Assembly (NCBI RefSeq): GCF_021018895.1
Contig: NC_079371.1
Location: 13,701,501-13,765,500, forward strand
Direction: 5' to 3'
DNA: 64,000 bases
Source of the DNA: Seriola aureovittata
Lineage: Eukaryota > Chordata > Actinopteri > Carangiformes > Carangidae
The position numbers and the translations under genes are program-made. Shown piece by piece: positions 49,739 to 61,243 of the stretch (the stretch's first letter is position 1; each line of letters opens with the position of its first letter). Below the pieces are notes generated by a model. The model was not told the DNA's origin. It made no database searches and was given only the letters and a program-made list of their open reading frames with translations.

Positions 49739-51861
49739 GAGCGTCTGCCTGTGTCAAGCCCCGTTCTATGAAAGACATGATTCTCCAAGAAAATGAACAG
49801 ACGGTGACGCAAAGCCCTTGCAAAGTAATAGCCTGTGAGGACCAAAAGAAAGCAAACAATGAAATCCATTAAATGGCAAGTTCCAAAACAATGCTCTAAT
49901 AAAGAGGGCTGACCTACTGAATTCTAATTATTGCTTTAAAAGGCTTAATTTGAATTTTCTACAACCTAGAGGTTGTTTTCTAACAATGTGGGGACTTACT
50001 GCAGCAGTCTTTTCAGATGCATATATCTTAGGGGTAAGGACAAGGCACAAGCTGCACTTCTTCAGGCATGAACAGCGAATAAGAGAAAAGGTGGGGTAGG
50101 TGTTGCAAAATTGAACAGCTGCAATAGTAAATAAGGTTTATGTGGCAAGGGGAGAGCAGTCTCTCATCGGTCACCACGGTAACTGTGAATGTTGTTGATC
50201 CCTTGGGGACGAAGAGGCGTCTCTTTCTTCACACCAACACACTCACCTCCACTGCACAAAGTAACACTGTATCCAATTCTAATCTCAAGTGTTAAACAAA
50301 GATTTCCTCCACAAACAAAGCAAGCCATTGCTTCACAATTAGATAAAGATTTCATTTTATTTATTTATTTTTTATTTAATCTATGCTGTGAGGGAGCAGA
50401 ACACACTAGAGGAAACGAGTTTCATGGGGTATAAGATTTGGTTGTTGACCGGGTGACAACAAAACCAAGAGACCTTGATTCAAGTGAGCTTAAAGCAGTC
50501 AAGCTGATAGTTAAACACAGTGTTGCTGCCAGGAGAGGAGCTGTAGGGAGCCAGCAAACTATCTTCTTTTCAACACGTTTGCCAAGGAACTGGCTTTGGA
50601 CCAGAATCACATTCTTGCTATGAATCTGAAACAGCAATTATTTTCAGTTTGTGGTGTGTTTTATCATGCATACAGTGGTATATTTTCAGAAAACACAGAT
50701 GGAAACAAAATGAACTGTTAAGATTTTGACTTTGTTTGTTTCAATGACACCTCCTTTGCTGTGATTTTGCTTCTATTAATAACAGATTGTCATGCAACAA
50801 ACACTTCCCTGTGTTATCCTTTATCACTAAGGGTAAAAAAAGGAGAAGCTTGAAACGAATTCAGCAAAGAGAAGGGGAACAAAGTAGTCAAAAAGTTCCA
50901 CTCCTCGAGACAAATTTGACATAAAACTATGTGAAGTTGCCTTTCATTCATTAAACGTAACAGTATTTTGGGGGATCAGCACTGACTGTCAAATCAGTGC
51001 AGGGGAGAGCAGAGGATACTAGCTAGTACAACTCCCTGAGGCGGAAACGAATGCTCCTCTTGTTTCCCTGTTGATCTCTCCCTGGTTGACATGTCCTGTT
51101 TTCCTCTCCGACTCGTTCAAAGGCTAACAGGCTCATTTGAGCCATTTCTACAGGGAGACATGGATGTAGTCATTTGAATAGAGTTGCTTGGACCAGACTC
51201 ATGGTGGCATGGCTTCCTGCGCATTCAGGCCAATTCGTGATTGCCGTGCAGGGAGCCATTGTAGATTTCTCCACTATCCTTTTCATCCAGGACAAATCAG
51301 CCATTCAGTGAGCGTGTGCTTTTGAACTTCATTTACCCTTTCAAAAGAATAGATGCTAGAGGAACGTGCCACAATAAAATGGGCCTGTTAAGCCCTTCTG
51401 ATGTACATGATTCACACTTTTATAGGGAAGAGGTTGTGCGGTTTTATTATTATACATTAACAATAGGTTGCTTGCGCTATTTCCTCCTGTCTTCTCTTAA
51501 ATAGTATGAATTCTGTTAGAGAGAACAACTTCTGGTGACATTTAGCGAATATGTCTATGTCTATGTATATGTATATGTATACAATTCCATCTAGGATATA
51601 TTTGGTGTTGACGGTATACCTGAATATATTAATTCAGGAGGCAATGCACCAACTGAACTAACAGTACTTTAACTACTTTCTGCTCTTTCCATCAGTTTGT
51701 ATTTCATCATACACTATACAAGCAGGGTTATATTGAAAGCTGTGAGCATGAACTGACATCCTGCCATTCAAAATTAAATTTGATTTCTTGAAATACGTCT
51801 TTAGAAAACCAAACTACGTTGACCTCAAACACGGCCTGTCACCAGTTCTTTTGTGAAATAT

Positions 51862-51862
<1 letters not shown>

Positions 51863-51896
<34 letters not shown>
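51863..51896 (+). repeat. (CT)n microsatellite
   Basis: About sixteen TC units. On the minus strand it encodes a meaningless RE-dipeptide run. Confidence 0.95.
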
Positions 51897-51899
<3 letters not shown>

Positions 51900-52288
51900 G
51901 TATTTGAGTGAGAGTCCCTTTGCTTTGGAGACATGAATAACTGAAGGGACATGACAGAGAATCATACAGCTCAAAGTTGTGTGATACCACTGAGATGCAG
52001 TGCATGTGCTGCTGGACAAGAAAAAAAAGAAAAATTCAACATGTGACACTGGCCCTGCATTTCACCCATGCAAAATAAATCAAAATATCAGAGTAATTAA
52101 AAATGTAAATAGTTAATGTTTTGGGGAAATTCTAATTATCTTAATTCCTGGAAGAATACCCTACAAAACACAGCAGGGCATAATCTTGTTACTGTTTTGC
52201 AAGAACCAAAACAATATTGTTGAATCCTAATATTCACAGCTTGTTATTACAGTAATCATTTGCATACTTTCCCTTTTTTTTTACCAAG

Positions 52289-52371
52289 GTAATGTTTGCC
52301 ATCAGCTCTGCGTCAGCTGTGTCTTACAAGGTCAAAGCTCTAGGCTACACCTGCACACTTGAAGCCACATG
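52289..52371 (+). other. Candidate internal exon, unknown gene
   Basis: The acceptor side is strong: an uninterrupted pyrimidine tract (actttccctttttttttacc) ends in AAG at 52,288. The donor side is a near-perfect consensus (catg|gtaagt) at 52,372. The 83 bases between are open in one frame and read VMFAISSASAVSYKVKALGY and then TCTLEAT. The other two frames contain stops. I do not recognise the peptide and see no partner exon nearby. It could be a real small exon, an exon of a non-coding RNA, or a pseudo-exon, which are common in introns. The length is not a multiple of three, so skipping it would shift the frame. Confidence 0.3.
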
Positions 52372-52578
52372 GTAAGTAATTCATCACTGTAATGATTTTT
52401 TGAGATAACGAGCCAATGCATTGATAAATTATTTATTATTGGTGATAAAATGGAAGGCAATGGAAAATCCACCATTTTCTGGGCATTTGGTTGAAGGACA
52501 TAAAATAAGCAAGCTGTTTAGTAGCTTGTTTCTTGTGCCTCTGGCCATGTTGTAATGAAAGTCCTGGCGTTCTAAATA
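52372..52578. other. Sequence between candidate exon and Tc1 element
   Basis: AT-rich sequence with nothing recognised. It separates the candidate exon from the Tc1 left end. Confidence 0.5.
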
Positions 52579-53164
52579 CAGTGAATTCAGAGAGTGCTCA
52601 GACACCTTTCACTCTTTTCACATTTTTTAATGTTACATCCTCATGCTAAAATCATTGAAATTGATGTTTTGCCTCATTTATCAACTCTCAGTACCCCATA
52701 GTGACAAACTGAAACTAGAATTTTAGACATTTTTTTTTTAAATTTATTAAAAAGGAAAAACTGAAATATCAGATTGATATAAGTATTCAGATCCTTTACT
52801 CAGTACTTAGTTGAAGCACCTTTGGCAGCGATTACAGTCTCAAGTCCTCTGACGTGAAAAGCTTTACACACCTGGATTTGGGGGTTTTCTGCCAGATCCT
52901 CTCAAGCTCTGTCAGGGTGGATGGGGACCATGAGTGGACAGCCATTTCCCGGTCTCTCCAGAGATGTTCGATTGGGTTCAAGTCAGGGCTCTGGCTGGGC
53001 AACTCAAAGACATTCTAAAGTTGTCCTTAAGCCCATCCTGCATTGTCTTGGCTGTGTGCTCAGGGTCATTGTCCTATTGGAAGGTAAACCTCCGGCCCAG
53101 TCTGAAGTCCTGAGAGTTTTGGACCAGGCTTTTTCCCATTACAGGAAAATGATCTCAGACGTTT

Positions 53165-53412
53165 AGACCCTACTGTAGGTGGTGCAATATTTTGGCCAAC
53201 TCATAGTATCCTTGCCTAAGTTATTTTGTGTTTTCTTTTGAACAACTGACAACCCCAGCTCAGCTACCTGCTCTGCTGCCTGCCCCCGCTCTCCAGGCGC
53301 CCCAGCCCATTCCCCAAACCACCTTAACGAAAATTCTACAATAAACAACCTTTCTGTGCAAATGTCTCTGTGTCTGAGTTCTGCTTTTGGGACCAAAAAC
53401 TTTATTGAATCA
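53165..53412 (+). mobile_element. Element nested inside the Tc1 copy
   Basis: This block interrupts Tc1-derived sequence on both sides. Its 3' part has AATAAA, then gtgtctgagttctgcttttg, 'ggacc' and an end near 'aatcataacag'. That layout parallels the minus-strand reading of the element at 2,311-2,718 (ATTAAA, 'tttgggtcc', 'ccttgaca'). The block therefore looks like a truncated relative or a solo-LTR-like remnant. The left junction (about 53,160-53,170) is approximate, and a target duplication was not identified. It must be younger than the Tc1 insertion. Confidence 0.55.
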
Positions 53413-53765
53413 TAACAGCTGCCACCAGTGTGCTTCAATGTTAGGATGCTTTTGGACTGGTGATAAGTACTTTCTGGTTTTCTCCAGACATAACGCTTCG
53501 AAATGATGCCAAACGGTTCAGTCTTGGTTTCATTAGACAAGAGAATCAATCAATTCATAGTTCTTTACTCCAAGCGGCTTTCATGTGTCTTTTACTGAGG
53601 ATAAGCTTCCGTCTGTCCACTCTGCCATAAGGCCCAGATCGGTGGAGTGCTGCAGTGATCTCTCATCTCCACACAGGATTTTTGGAGCTCAGAGTGTCTA
53701 TTGGGTTTTTTTTTGTTTTCGTAGCCTTCCCCAGATCTGTGTCTCAACACAGTCCTGTCTCTGAG
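53413..53765 (-). pseudogene. Tc1 transposase fragment, broken
   Basis: The minus-strand frame reads SNETKTEPFGIISKRYVWRKP and then LKHTGGS. This corresponds to the catalytic-core region of Tc1 transposases, where family members have WSDETKIELFG, VWRKPG and VKHGGGS; the aspartate of the DE..DE triad is replaced by N here (SNET). Upstream, at about 53,560-53,660, fragments such as SGQTE and KTH can be matched to the linker before the core, but stops interrupt the frame. Downstream, the reading runs into the nested 250-bp block, so the last 80 residues of the open frame do not belong to transposase. The N-terminal DNA-binding domain is not recoverable. The protein is non-functional. Confidence 0.85.
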
Positions 53766-54078
53766 CTCTGAGGGCAGCTACTTCCTCCTCAGGGCTTGAA
53801 TTTGCTGATGCACATTGTCAGCTGTGAGATCTTATATAGACAGGTGTGTGCCTTTCCAAATCATGTCCAACCAACTGAATATACCGCAGCTGGACTCCAG
53901 TCAAGGTCTAGAAACATCTCAAAGATGATCAAGAGAAATGGGAAAAAACCTGAAAACTTATGTCAATGTGATATTTCTGTTTTTCCTTTTTAATATTTTT
54001 GCAATATTTTGGCACAATGCTGCAACATAATGAAATGTGAAAAAGGTGAAGGGTTCTAACTACTTTCTGAATGCGCTG

Positions 54079-55860
54079 CAAAAGGTTAGGGATAATTGTG
54101 GTGATCACCTGGACAAAACAATTTTACTTTTCAGTGACTCATGGTCTTCTCCGGCAGAGCTCAAGGACTCAATGTTACCATGCTTTGGGGTAGAACAGCA
54201 CTGGTCAAAATTAGACACAAGAGGTCTCATTTTTTTTATTCCTCAGCTTCAAATGTAGGTGAAATCATTCATTTTAAAACTGCTGCTACATCAAAAATCC
54301 ATCACAGAGTTTCCTCGGGATGTGAAGTGATGATCCTAGGATGGAGAGAGGTCCAGAGAGCTGAGGCATATTGATGGCTGTGAGTGCCTTTAATAAAAAA
54401 TCAAGGACTTTCACGGTCATCCATTTATTTTCAAAAGCTTTTAAGGTTGTAGTTTGTTTTTCTCAAACCTACAAACTTTCAAGGATTTTCAGACGCTGTG
54501 GAGTCCCAGGGTTATTCACCTCTGAATTTGGGGAATTTTTTGCCTTGGTAGTAATGTGTTACCTTGCTTATCGCATATTGTAAGTTAACTAAACAAAGGA
54601 AAATACAAGCTTTTTTTGACCTGTGAAATGTGATGCTACAGTGTGCCAGCATGCTTCTGCAGATATGACCCGGAGCCCCGGAGATATGATAATTTAAACA
54701 ACTGATACTATTTCAGTCAGCATTGTTGTAGTTAACATGCCACTGATCCATCTCAGTTGTTTTCTGCACAGTGGAAGGACTATACAAACTCAGATTTGCC
54801 AAGCATATCAACTTATCTTATACACATTCAACAAACTCATTGGAGCATGCCTGTGCTTTCATTATGGGTCTCAAACAGATTGCTGGAGGAAAAGTAGGGT
54901 TTAACAGAAAGTTCACATTCAAATGCGAGCTTATATATTTTCAGTGTAAGATATACTGTAAGTACATTAGCATACCGCAGTACTCTGGGCTCAGCCCATT
55001 AAGCCACTTCTGTTCCCCTAACTCGCTTCATTCCTACAAGTCTGACTATAGGGACATTAATAATAAAACAAAACCATAGAAAATAAAATTACAGCTTTTA
55101 ATTGCATTGACTTTATCGCTGCATTGCCATCACTGAATTTAAAAGCAGAGTTGTTGCTGGTGTTTTAATAATAGGCCAATCAAGGATAAAAGGCAGTATT
55201 TACATAATTCAATCTGTCCTTTACTAATCATAGCTCTTGTGCTGGCTGTTGCAAAATCCATACTGCAGCCTGCAATAAAATGGTTCTTCGAAACATGTTC
55301 TACTTTACCTCAAAGCAAAATAGATTAACTTTCCTGTATCATACGATCGATCCTGTTCATCCCAAGCTAAAAGACTATGTTAGTAATTGGTGGGTGAATC
55401 TTTTAATGCTGTTGGTGTTGCACTTTGCTCAACAGAATGAATCACATCGAGCAATGTCAGCATGACCTGTGGTTCTAAAACTAGGTTTTGCAATCAGTCT
55501 TCTCATTACTAACTCTCTCTACATCAAAGTAGCTCCACAAAGTCAGAGTTGAAGTCAAAAACAACATCTTTTCTCTGTGGTGAAATATGATTTTACAGTC
55601 CTTGTTTGGACCTGAACTAAACACTAGGCCTACTGTAGTTTTTCTGGCATGACACATAACAACAAAGCCACAGTGCAAATAATACTACACTGGCAAAAGT
55701 GGCTGACATGCAGGGTTCCACTTCAGAGTCCTCACTTCACTTGTGCCCTGAGGAAAATTATTGAGTGAAACTTTGGTTTGACCTGATTTAAGCGTGAGAG
55801 AAACAAGAACAGTGCTCGCAGTCGCTCTTGAAAGTGACCTCTTCCCTTTCTGCTGATTTC
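54079..55860. other. No gene seen
   Basis: AT-rich sequence with open frames of 102 codons or fewer and no recognised domain. No repeats were recognised until the SINE poly(T) boundary at 55,861. Confidence 0.5.
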
Positions 55861-56072
55861 TTTTTTTTTTCTTTTTTTTTTTATGATGTCTTGTGAAATT
55901 TGTTCTAGACCCCCCTCCACAGGGAAGTCAGAGTTCGGAGTGCAGGGTCAGACATAAAGACATGCCCATGTAGCTGGGAGGGATTCAGTGTCTTACGTGA
56001 GACACTTACGTGGGGGCAGGTTACAAGTCTGATTATAGGACGATCCCTCACCACTATGCCACCCTACTGGCC
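55861..56072 (-). mobile_element. tRNA-derived SINE
   Basis: Read on the minus strand, the head contains tggcatagtggtgagggatc. The 11-mer TGGCATAGTGG at 56,051-56,061 fits the RNA polymerase III A-box consensus TRGCNNAGTGG exactly. About 35 bases on, 'gacttgtaacctgcccc' occupies the B-box position but is degraded from GGTTCGANTCC. The body continues with 'aagtgtctcacgtaagacac' and 'cccagctacatggg', and the element ends in a long A-rich tail (T-rich on plus, 55,861-55,882). This is a head, body and A-tail organisation typical of a mobile SINE. Target duplications are not clear. Confidence 0.75.
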
Positions 56073-57936
56073 ATAAAGCTTACAATGACCTTTTGGAATG
56101 TCATATCCCAAACACCACCACTGTGAGATAATGGGCTGCACTTTCACAAAACCCAGCATCGGATAAAAAAAAAAAACAGAAAGCGTGACCACAAAACAGA
56201 CCTAGTCATGAGAAGCATGCAGACATGTACAAATAAATGTGTGCTTGAAATGATCACGCAAAACCTCATCTTGACACGAACCGATCAATAGTCAATCTGT
56301 CAATCACTCTTCGGGCGAACAAGTCTATCAATATGCTGATACTGACAATGATCCAGACACTTGACCTTTTCCATGGCTTAAAACTTGGCATGGGGGCTTG
56401 AGAGGGTCTGACAGTACAGTGGCACTGAGAAGGATGGGATGAATCACAATTTGGATTTTATTGGCAGGGCCAGAAATTAACAGTGGCGCTGGGGGAAAAA
56501 ATACCCTTGAAAGTTCAGAAAATGCCCATGAAATTAAAAATGAAAAGGAGCAACATGCCCCCTGATAGTAATGGATACCCATTTTTGTACCTCACCCCTT
56601 TCATATTATATTCATTGAGCTGTCAAATATTCACAGGTTAATGTGCCAAGTGGGTCGTTTGTGGGGGATTTGTAGCAACCTATGACAATGTGATTCTCTC
56701 CAGTGCGCCTTGGGCAAGAACAATGGAGCTGTTTTTGATTAAAAAACAACCAAGCACACGCAGAGTCTGCAGCAAATGTTTGATTCTTACTCTTGATGTG
56801 ATGGTAAATCTTAGCAGTGAGCAAATTTGAATGTTTAATTACCAAAGCAGCCTGCAAAAACTGAAGATACAACACATTCAGTAGATTTATCTTTTACAAA
56901 GTACACTGGTGAAGTGAATCCAGTTAATAGTCTCTTATTGATTCTTTTTTTTTTTTTTTTAAGCTAAGCACAGCTCAAAGGAGGGAATAGGGATTAAGAA
57001 GAAGCAGACAAGTTAGGAAAGACTTACAACAATTGACATGTGATTGTGTGAAAGGATCAGGACATTTCCTCAAAAAAAAAAAATCAGTTCAGTCATTGAA
57101 ATATTTCATAGTTACATACAAATTACCCCTGGAAATGATCTTAATGGTGTGAACAGGGGTTAGTCAGATCACATAAATGTGGGAGGGGGAAAAGAAAGCC
57201 CTCCTAAATCGACATAAGGCCTTGAGAAGAATAGCAATGATTTACTATCATTAGTCAGACAAACTGGGCCATCACTTTTATTTTTACCTCGACACACAAG
57301 CCATTGCTTTCACGACAGTCACTTACACCAGGCTGCTTTGATTATTCTACGCTTTAAAGCAAATTCTATTATTGCTACTCTAAATGGGGAGGTGCATCCA
57401 GCCATGGCAGGTAGGGTTTAGTTAGTGCATCCGCTGACAGATAAGTTCTCAATACAATTTAATTATATCATAAGTGTGCACTTGAATGCTAAACAAGTGT
57501 GCATAAAAAAAAAAAAAAATGGAGGCAGATGTTTTCCTTGTAAGGGCAAAAGAGGATGTTACAGAAATAAATAAGATGTGGACAAAATTACATGTGACTC
57601 ACGTGAATTTGAGCAGCATTCATCAGGTATTGCCATGATCTTGGATTTGTCCATGGAACCAACACGTGTCTGACCATGAGTTGACAAAAAGGCCTTTTAA
57701 GATCATTTATTGTTTTTTTCATTACATGGATGGACAATCTCTGTAAGTGCTTCCTTTGCTTGTTCTGTGTTTCTCTCAGTGCAGTGTAGAATGTGACACG
57801 TGCTACTATTGAATCTCTGAAATCTCTTACAATGCACATGGAAAATAATACCTAGCTAACAGTATAACCATGAAACAGTTAATAGTATTTGAATACACTG
57901 GTTTAGTGTAGGCAAAGGCACACACACACACACACA

Positions 57937-58013
<77 letters not shown>

Positions 58014-60017
58014 GAGAGCCATGAGACAAATGTAGGTAAGTACCTGATATGACAGATCCAATCCTACTTGTGTAACACAAACAGGGATGGATAGGTGCAG
58101 GCCCAAACAAAATATTAATAAAGAGTTGTGGTTCTGAGATGTGAGGAGAGCCCCAGCATTACACTCATTCATCTTTCACTTTGCTTTTCCTCCAGGCCAT
58201 AATATTTCTCATCAATCAGCAAGTTAGGTGTCAAGTGAGAACAATTCAGCACAAAGTGAATGTCAAGCTCTCTTCACTGCCCATTTTCCAATCTGGCAAA
58301 TGAATGGCTCTCTGATGCTGATGAATATGTATTGATGGAGTGAAGATGGTATGCAACAGGGGCCAGACGACCTCACATGCTAATGTGCGGGAGACATCTT
58401 CCCTCGGTGGACGAACAAATGAAAATCTTGTCCTCCGTAACATGGGAATTTACACACAAAGCCCCTGCACTGCTTATGCAAGAGTTTAAAGTTTAGACAT
58501 AGAAGCAATGTTCCACGTTATTTTCACTGACAGCGCCGACACAGTTTGTCCTCTCTCACCACCACCGCTAGCTCTTAATTAGCGCTGTGCAGTTTATCCA
58601 TATATGAACACAAAGAAACACAAATGTGCTGTTATTGTGCTCATTAGCAACTTTGCCCCTAAAACAGTCATATACACACTGTGATACTACAGGGATTACA
58701 TTATTGTTTAACTTTTAAATTAGCAAAGCAGAGCTTGTTTGCGTCTCTGCTTGATCGTCACTTTTTAATTATGTTTTAATGTTAACAATTAGTACTGAAG
58801 TGGAGTCAGCAGCAGCACTTGATTGGAATCCTTCATAAACAAAGCTCTCTAAATATGTTTTATTGTTAAGAGCAAATCAATGTAAAATGGCAATCTATCA
58901 GATGTAACAGGTGGATGGTGATTTTTATTTAGCATTTTTATTTTATTGTTTTCATCCCTAACTTTCTTCTTCAACATTTAATTCTTTGTCTTTGTATAAA
59001 AATACGGGGAGGTCCAGGGTGATAAATTAAGCTCCTCTAAAGATGAAAAAATAATAGCAATAAGTAGGCTTTGAACTACAAGATACTAACACGCTGTGTG
59101 AATGACACATAGTCATGACTTATGGGCTACCGTCAGCACTTTGCAGAGCATATGAAATACTGTGCTGTTTACACATCAAGTCCTGACAAACATCAATACT
59201 TTACTACCTAGAAAATTATTTGCAATCCATTTTTATGGTGCTTATGCTGTCTGATTAAGCTAAAAGCTGCTGTCAGTGGACAACAAGCCTAACATCTTAA
59301 GTTGGAGCCTTCCGTCATATATCTTTGCATTGAGACCTCTAGTAACTCATCCTGTGCAGTCATTGCCCTATCCCCTATTAAGAATCATATCATTGTATTC
59401 ACCGCTGATCCAGTGTTTATATAGAAATCAATAATATATACTTTAAACCAAAGTGTAAATATGTATCTCAGCTTAGCTTTATCCTCGACTGCTTCATGTA
59501 CATGTACCATCATCCTTGAATTCTATTTAAGAGATCATTTCTTGGCTGTCAGCAGCACTCCACTCTGGTTTCACTCATCACTCAGAAACACATATATTGG
59601 AATAGGGAGAGAGGATTGGTCATTTGATGCTGTCACTTTCTTTTTACACTGCCTGCTTATTTCTCACCGCGTCACTCCGTAGAATAGCAAAGTAAGTGTC
59701 ACCAGTGAAGTGTGCTCCTCTAACCTAACCGCACACCCACCAGTCCACCCACCAATCCATCTCATCCATCCATCCGTTCAGCCATACAATATGTGTCGTG
59801 CGAAAAAATAAAAAAAAGAGAAGCATCTGACAATGACATGTCGACCATCAGTTACTCTGTTAAAATGGAAAATTTATAGTGTGTGACGACCGAGATGGTT
59901 GTTAAAGGTGAGGCTATGTGGTCCCGTATTATCTAATCCCATTTTAAGACACAAGTCAAACCAAATCGTTGTACAACATGAAATAAGAAAATAGACCAGC
60001 ACTGGATGGCAATAAAG

Positions 60018-60020
<3 letters not shown>
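56073..60020. other. No gene seen; microsatellite and single-copy sequence
   Basis: Poly(T)/poly(A) runs lie at about 56,946-56,960, 57,072-57,082 and 57,507-57,519. The 58.2-58.8 kb part is free of recognised repeats. Open frames are 87 codons or fewer outside the CA array and carry no recognised domain. Confidence 0.5.
57919..58012 (+). repeat. Long (CA)n microsatellite
   Basis: About 46 CA units with one TA and one TC interruption. It is the longest dinucleotide array in the window. Minus-strand frames over it encode C/V repeats and are artefacts. Confidence 0.97.

Positions 60021-60112
<92 letters not shown>
60021..60112 (+). repeat. Long (TATC)n microsatellite after AATAAAGTAT
   Basis: About 23 uninterrupted tetranucleotide units directly follow 'ggcaataaagtat'. 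That phrase resembles the 3' tail of common vertebrate retroposons that end in AATAAAGTATCTATC, so the array may have grown from such a tail. Confidence 0.95.
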
Positions 60113-60828
60113 ACAGCAAATTGAGTAACATTTTTGAACATCACAAATCTCACTCTGTACACGGTCTGGAGTCAGATCTGTGTGATTAAATGTGTCAACA
60201 AAGAGCTATTAGTTTAAAAAATGATTCAAGCTCTGTTAATGGACTCTTGCTGTCAACATTATTCTGTACATTATATTATATACTGTACATTATTATATAT
60301 ACATATTATATTATAACATTATATTCTGTATTTCCTGCATTTTTACTGCATGTGTTTGTAGAGTGGACAGAAAAGAGTTTTATATGTGCTTATTCTTCTA
60401 GCCTTTCTCAAAGGTTTTGTTTTCAGCCATGCAACCCCCATCGTAGGTCATTTCTGGTGAGAAAAATATTGGCTCATGTTAAGTATTTTCAATTTGTTTT
60501 TCCTTTTGATAATTATGTTAATAATTGGAATGCCCCTTATGCCTTGGCAAATATTGCTAAAATATTGCATAGGTTGCATGGTTTAATAAAATATGGTGTG
60601 AAACAAGTAGCAATATTTGTTTTAGTATAGTTAAGTGTATTTTACCTGTATATAATATGTGATTTTCAAATATTTACATTTACATCTTTTCATTTGGAGG
60701 CAGCACAATACTTGTTTTTACTTCACCCAGGACCAATTGATTATATTAATCTGTATCTTTTATATTACTCAAAATAAGTGGTAATTTTGAGCCAGTGTTA
60801 CAGATCAAGTTTTACCTTGAAGGGCCTA
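60113..60828. other. No gene seen
   Basis: AT-rich sequence. The 146-codon open frame at 60,190-60,630 begins with I/Y-rich low-complexity residues from an AT-rich patch (about 60,270-60,330) and shows no recognised domain. Confidence 0.5.
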
Positions 60829-61241
60829 TTTGTAAGTTTTGCTACAGAGCCAACGATAGCAGTTGTTTTATTTACCACTCTTGCCAAGAGGTTCAACCAC
60901 TGTTGCGTTTACAAGACAAGAGATTATAGTACGCCCACTGTGCAGCGCTACTTCTTCAGGGCAGACTGGACACTACAGTGACTCGGTATTGGAAAGTGAC
61001 GAGGTGGTCTGGCTGGACTGGGGCTTGATGGTTAGCATGCTAACTGAAGTAGGAGAAAATAAGTGGTACAAATAGAAGAAAAACAAGAGTTAACATTGGC
61101 ATTGCTTTCCACTGCTAGGGACAGCTCATGGTGAGAAAAGGAATGAAATTTGATGCTGAACTCGTAACATTTCTTCTAGACTGGTAAGTAAACAGCTGTT
61201 AATGCTAACGTTAGCTATGTAGCAATAGCAAAACTTACAAA
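60829..61241 (-). mobile_element. Intact MITE with TIRs and TA flanks
   Basis: The left end is tttgtaagttttgctac and the right end gtagcaatagcaaaacttac plus aaa, so the outer 16 bases (TTTGTAAGTTTTGCTA) are perfect inverted repeats. TA sits immediately outside each end (60,827-60,828 and 61,242-61,243), which fits a TA target duplication of Tc1/mariner-type integration. The 413-bp body has no coding capacity. Orientation is given so that the sequence shared with 7,561-7,870 reads on the minus strand here. Shared blocks include 'gttagcatgctaac', 'acagctgttta' and 'acaagacaag'. Confidence 0.85.
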
Positions 61242-61243
61242 TA

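Larger units (their letters stand above)
46221..52288. other. No gene seen; microsatellite-bearing sequence
   Basis: No exon or complete mobile element was recognised between the listed microsatellites. Sequence at about 46,590-46,780 ('caaaactttacgggtgtgta') may be repeat-derived. A (TATGTC/TATGTA)n patch lies at about 51,552-51,583. Open frames up to 128 codons follow the (GT)n array and encode C/V repeats. Confidence 0.5.
52579..54078 (-). mobile_element. Degenerate Tc1/mariner-like transposon
   Basis: The left end (cagtgaattcagagagtgct) and the right end, read on the minus strand (cagcgcattcagaaagtag), are inverted copies of a teleost Tc1 terminus. A TA lies at 52,577-52,578. The position next to the right end is CA, probably a decayed TA target duplication. 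Inner landmarks match the family in order: 'cctttggcagcgattacag', 'gggttcaagtcagggctctg', 'gtgtgctcagggtcattgtc', 'cttttactgaggataagctt' and 'ccttccccagatctgtgtct'. The transposase runs on the minus strand and is broken. A block of about 250 bp at 53,165-53,412 is foreign. Excluding it, about 1.25 kb remains, less than the roughly 1.6 kb typical of intact elements, so internal deletions have also occurred. Confidence 0.92.

Noticed and set aside
49486..49872. A 128-codon C/V-rich frame.
   Set aside because: It is created by the (GT)n microsatellite.
52921..53166. A plus-strand open frame of 81 codons.
   Set aside because: It is antisense to the Tc1 transposase region.
57827..58172. Minus-strand C/V-rich frames.
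   Set aside because: They are artefacts of the (CA)n microsatellite.
60190..60630. A 146-codon frame starting in an AT-rich patch.
   Set aside because: I/Y-rich low-complexity start and no domain. Not supported.
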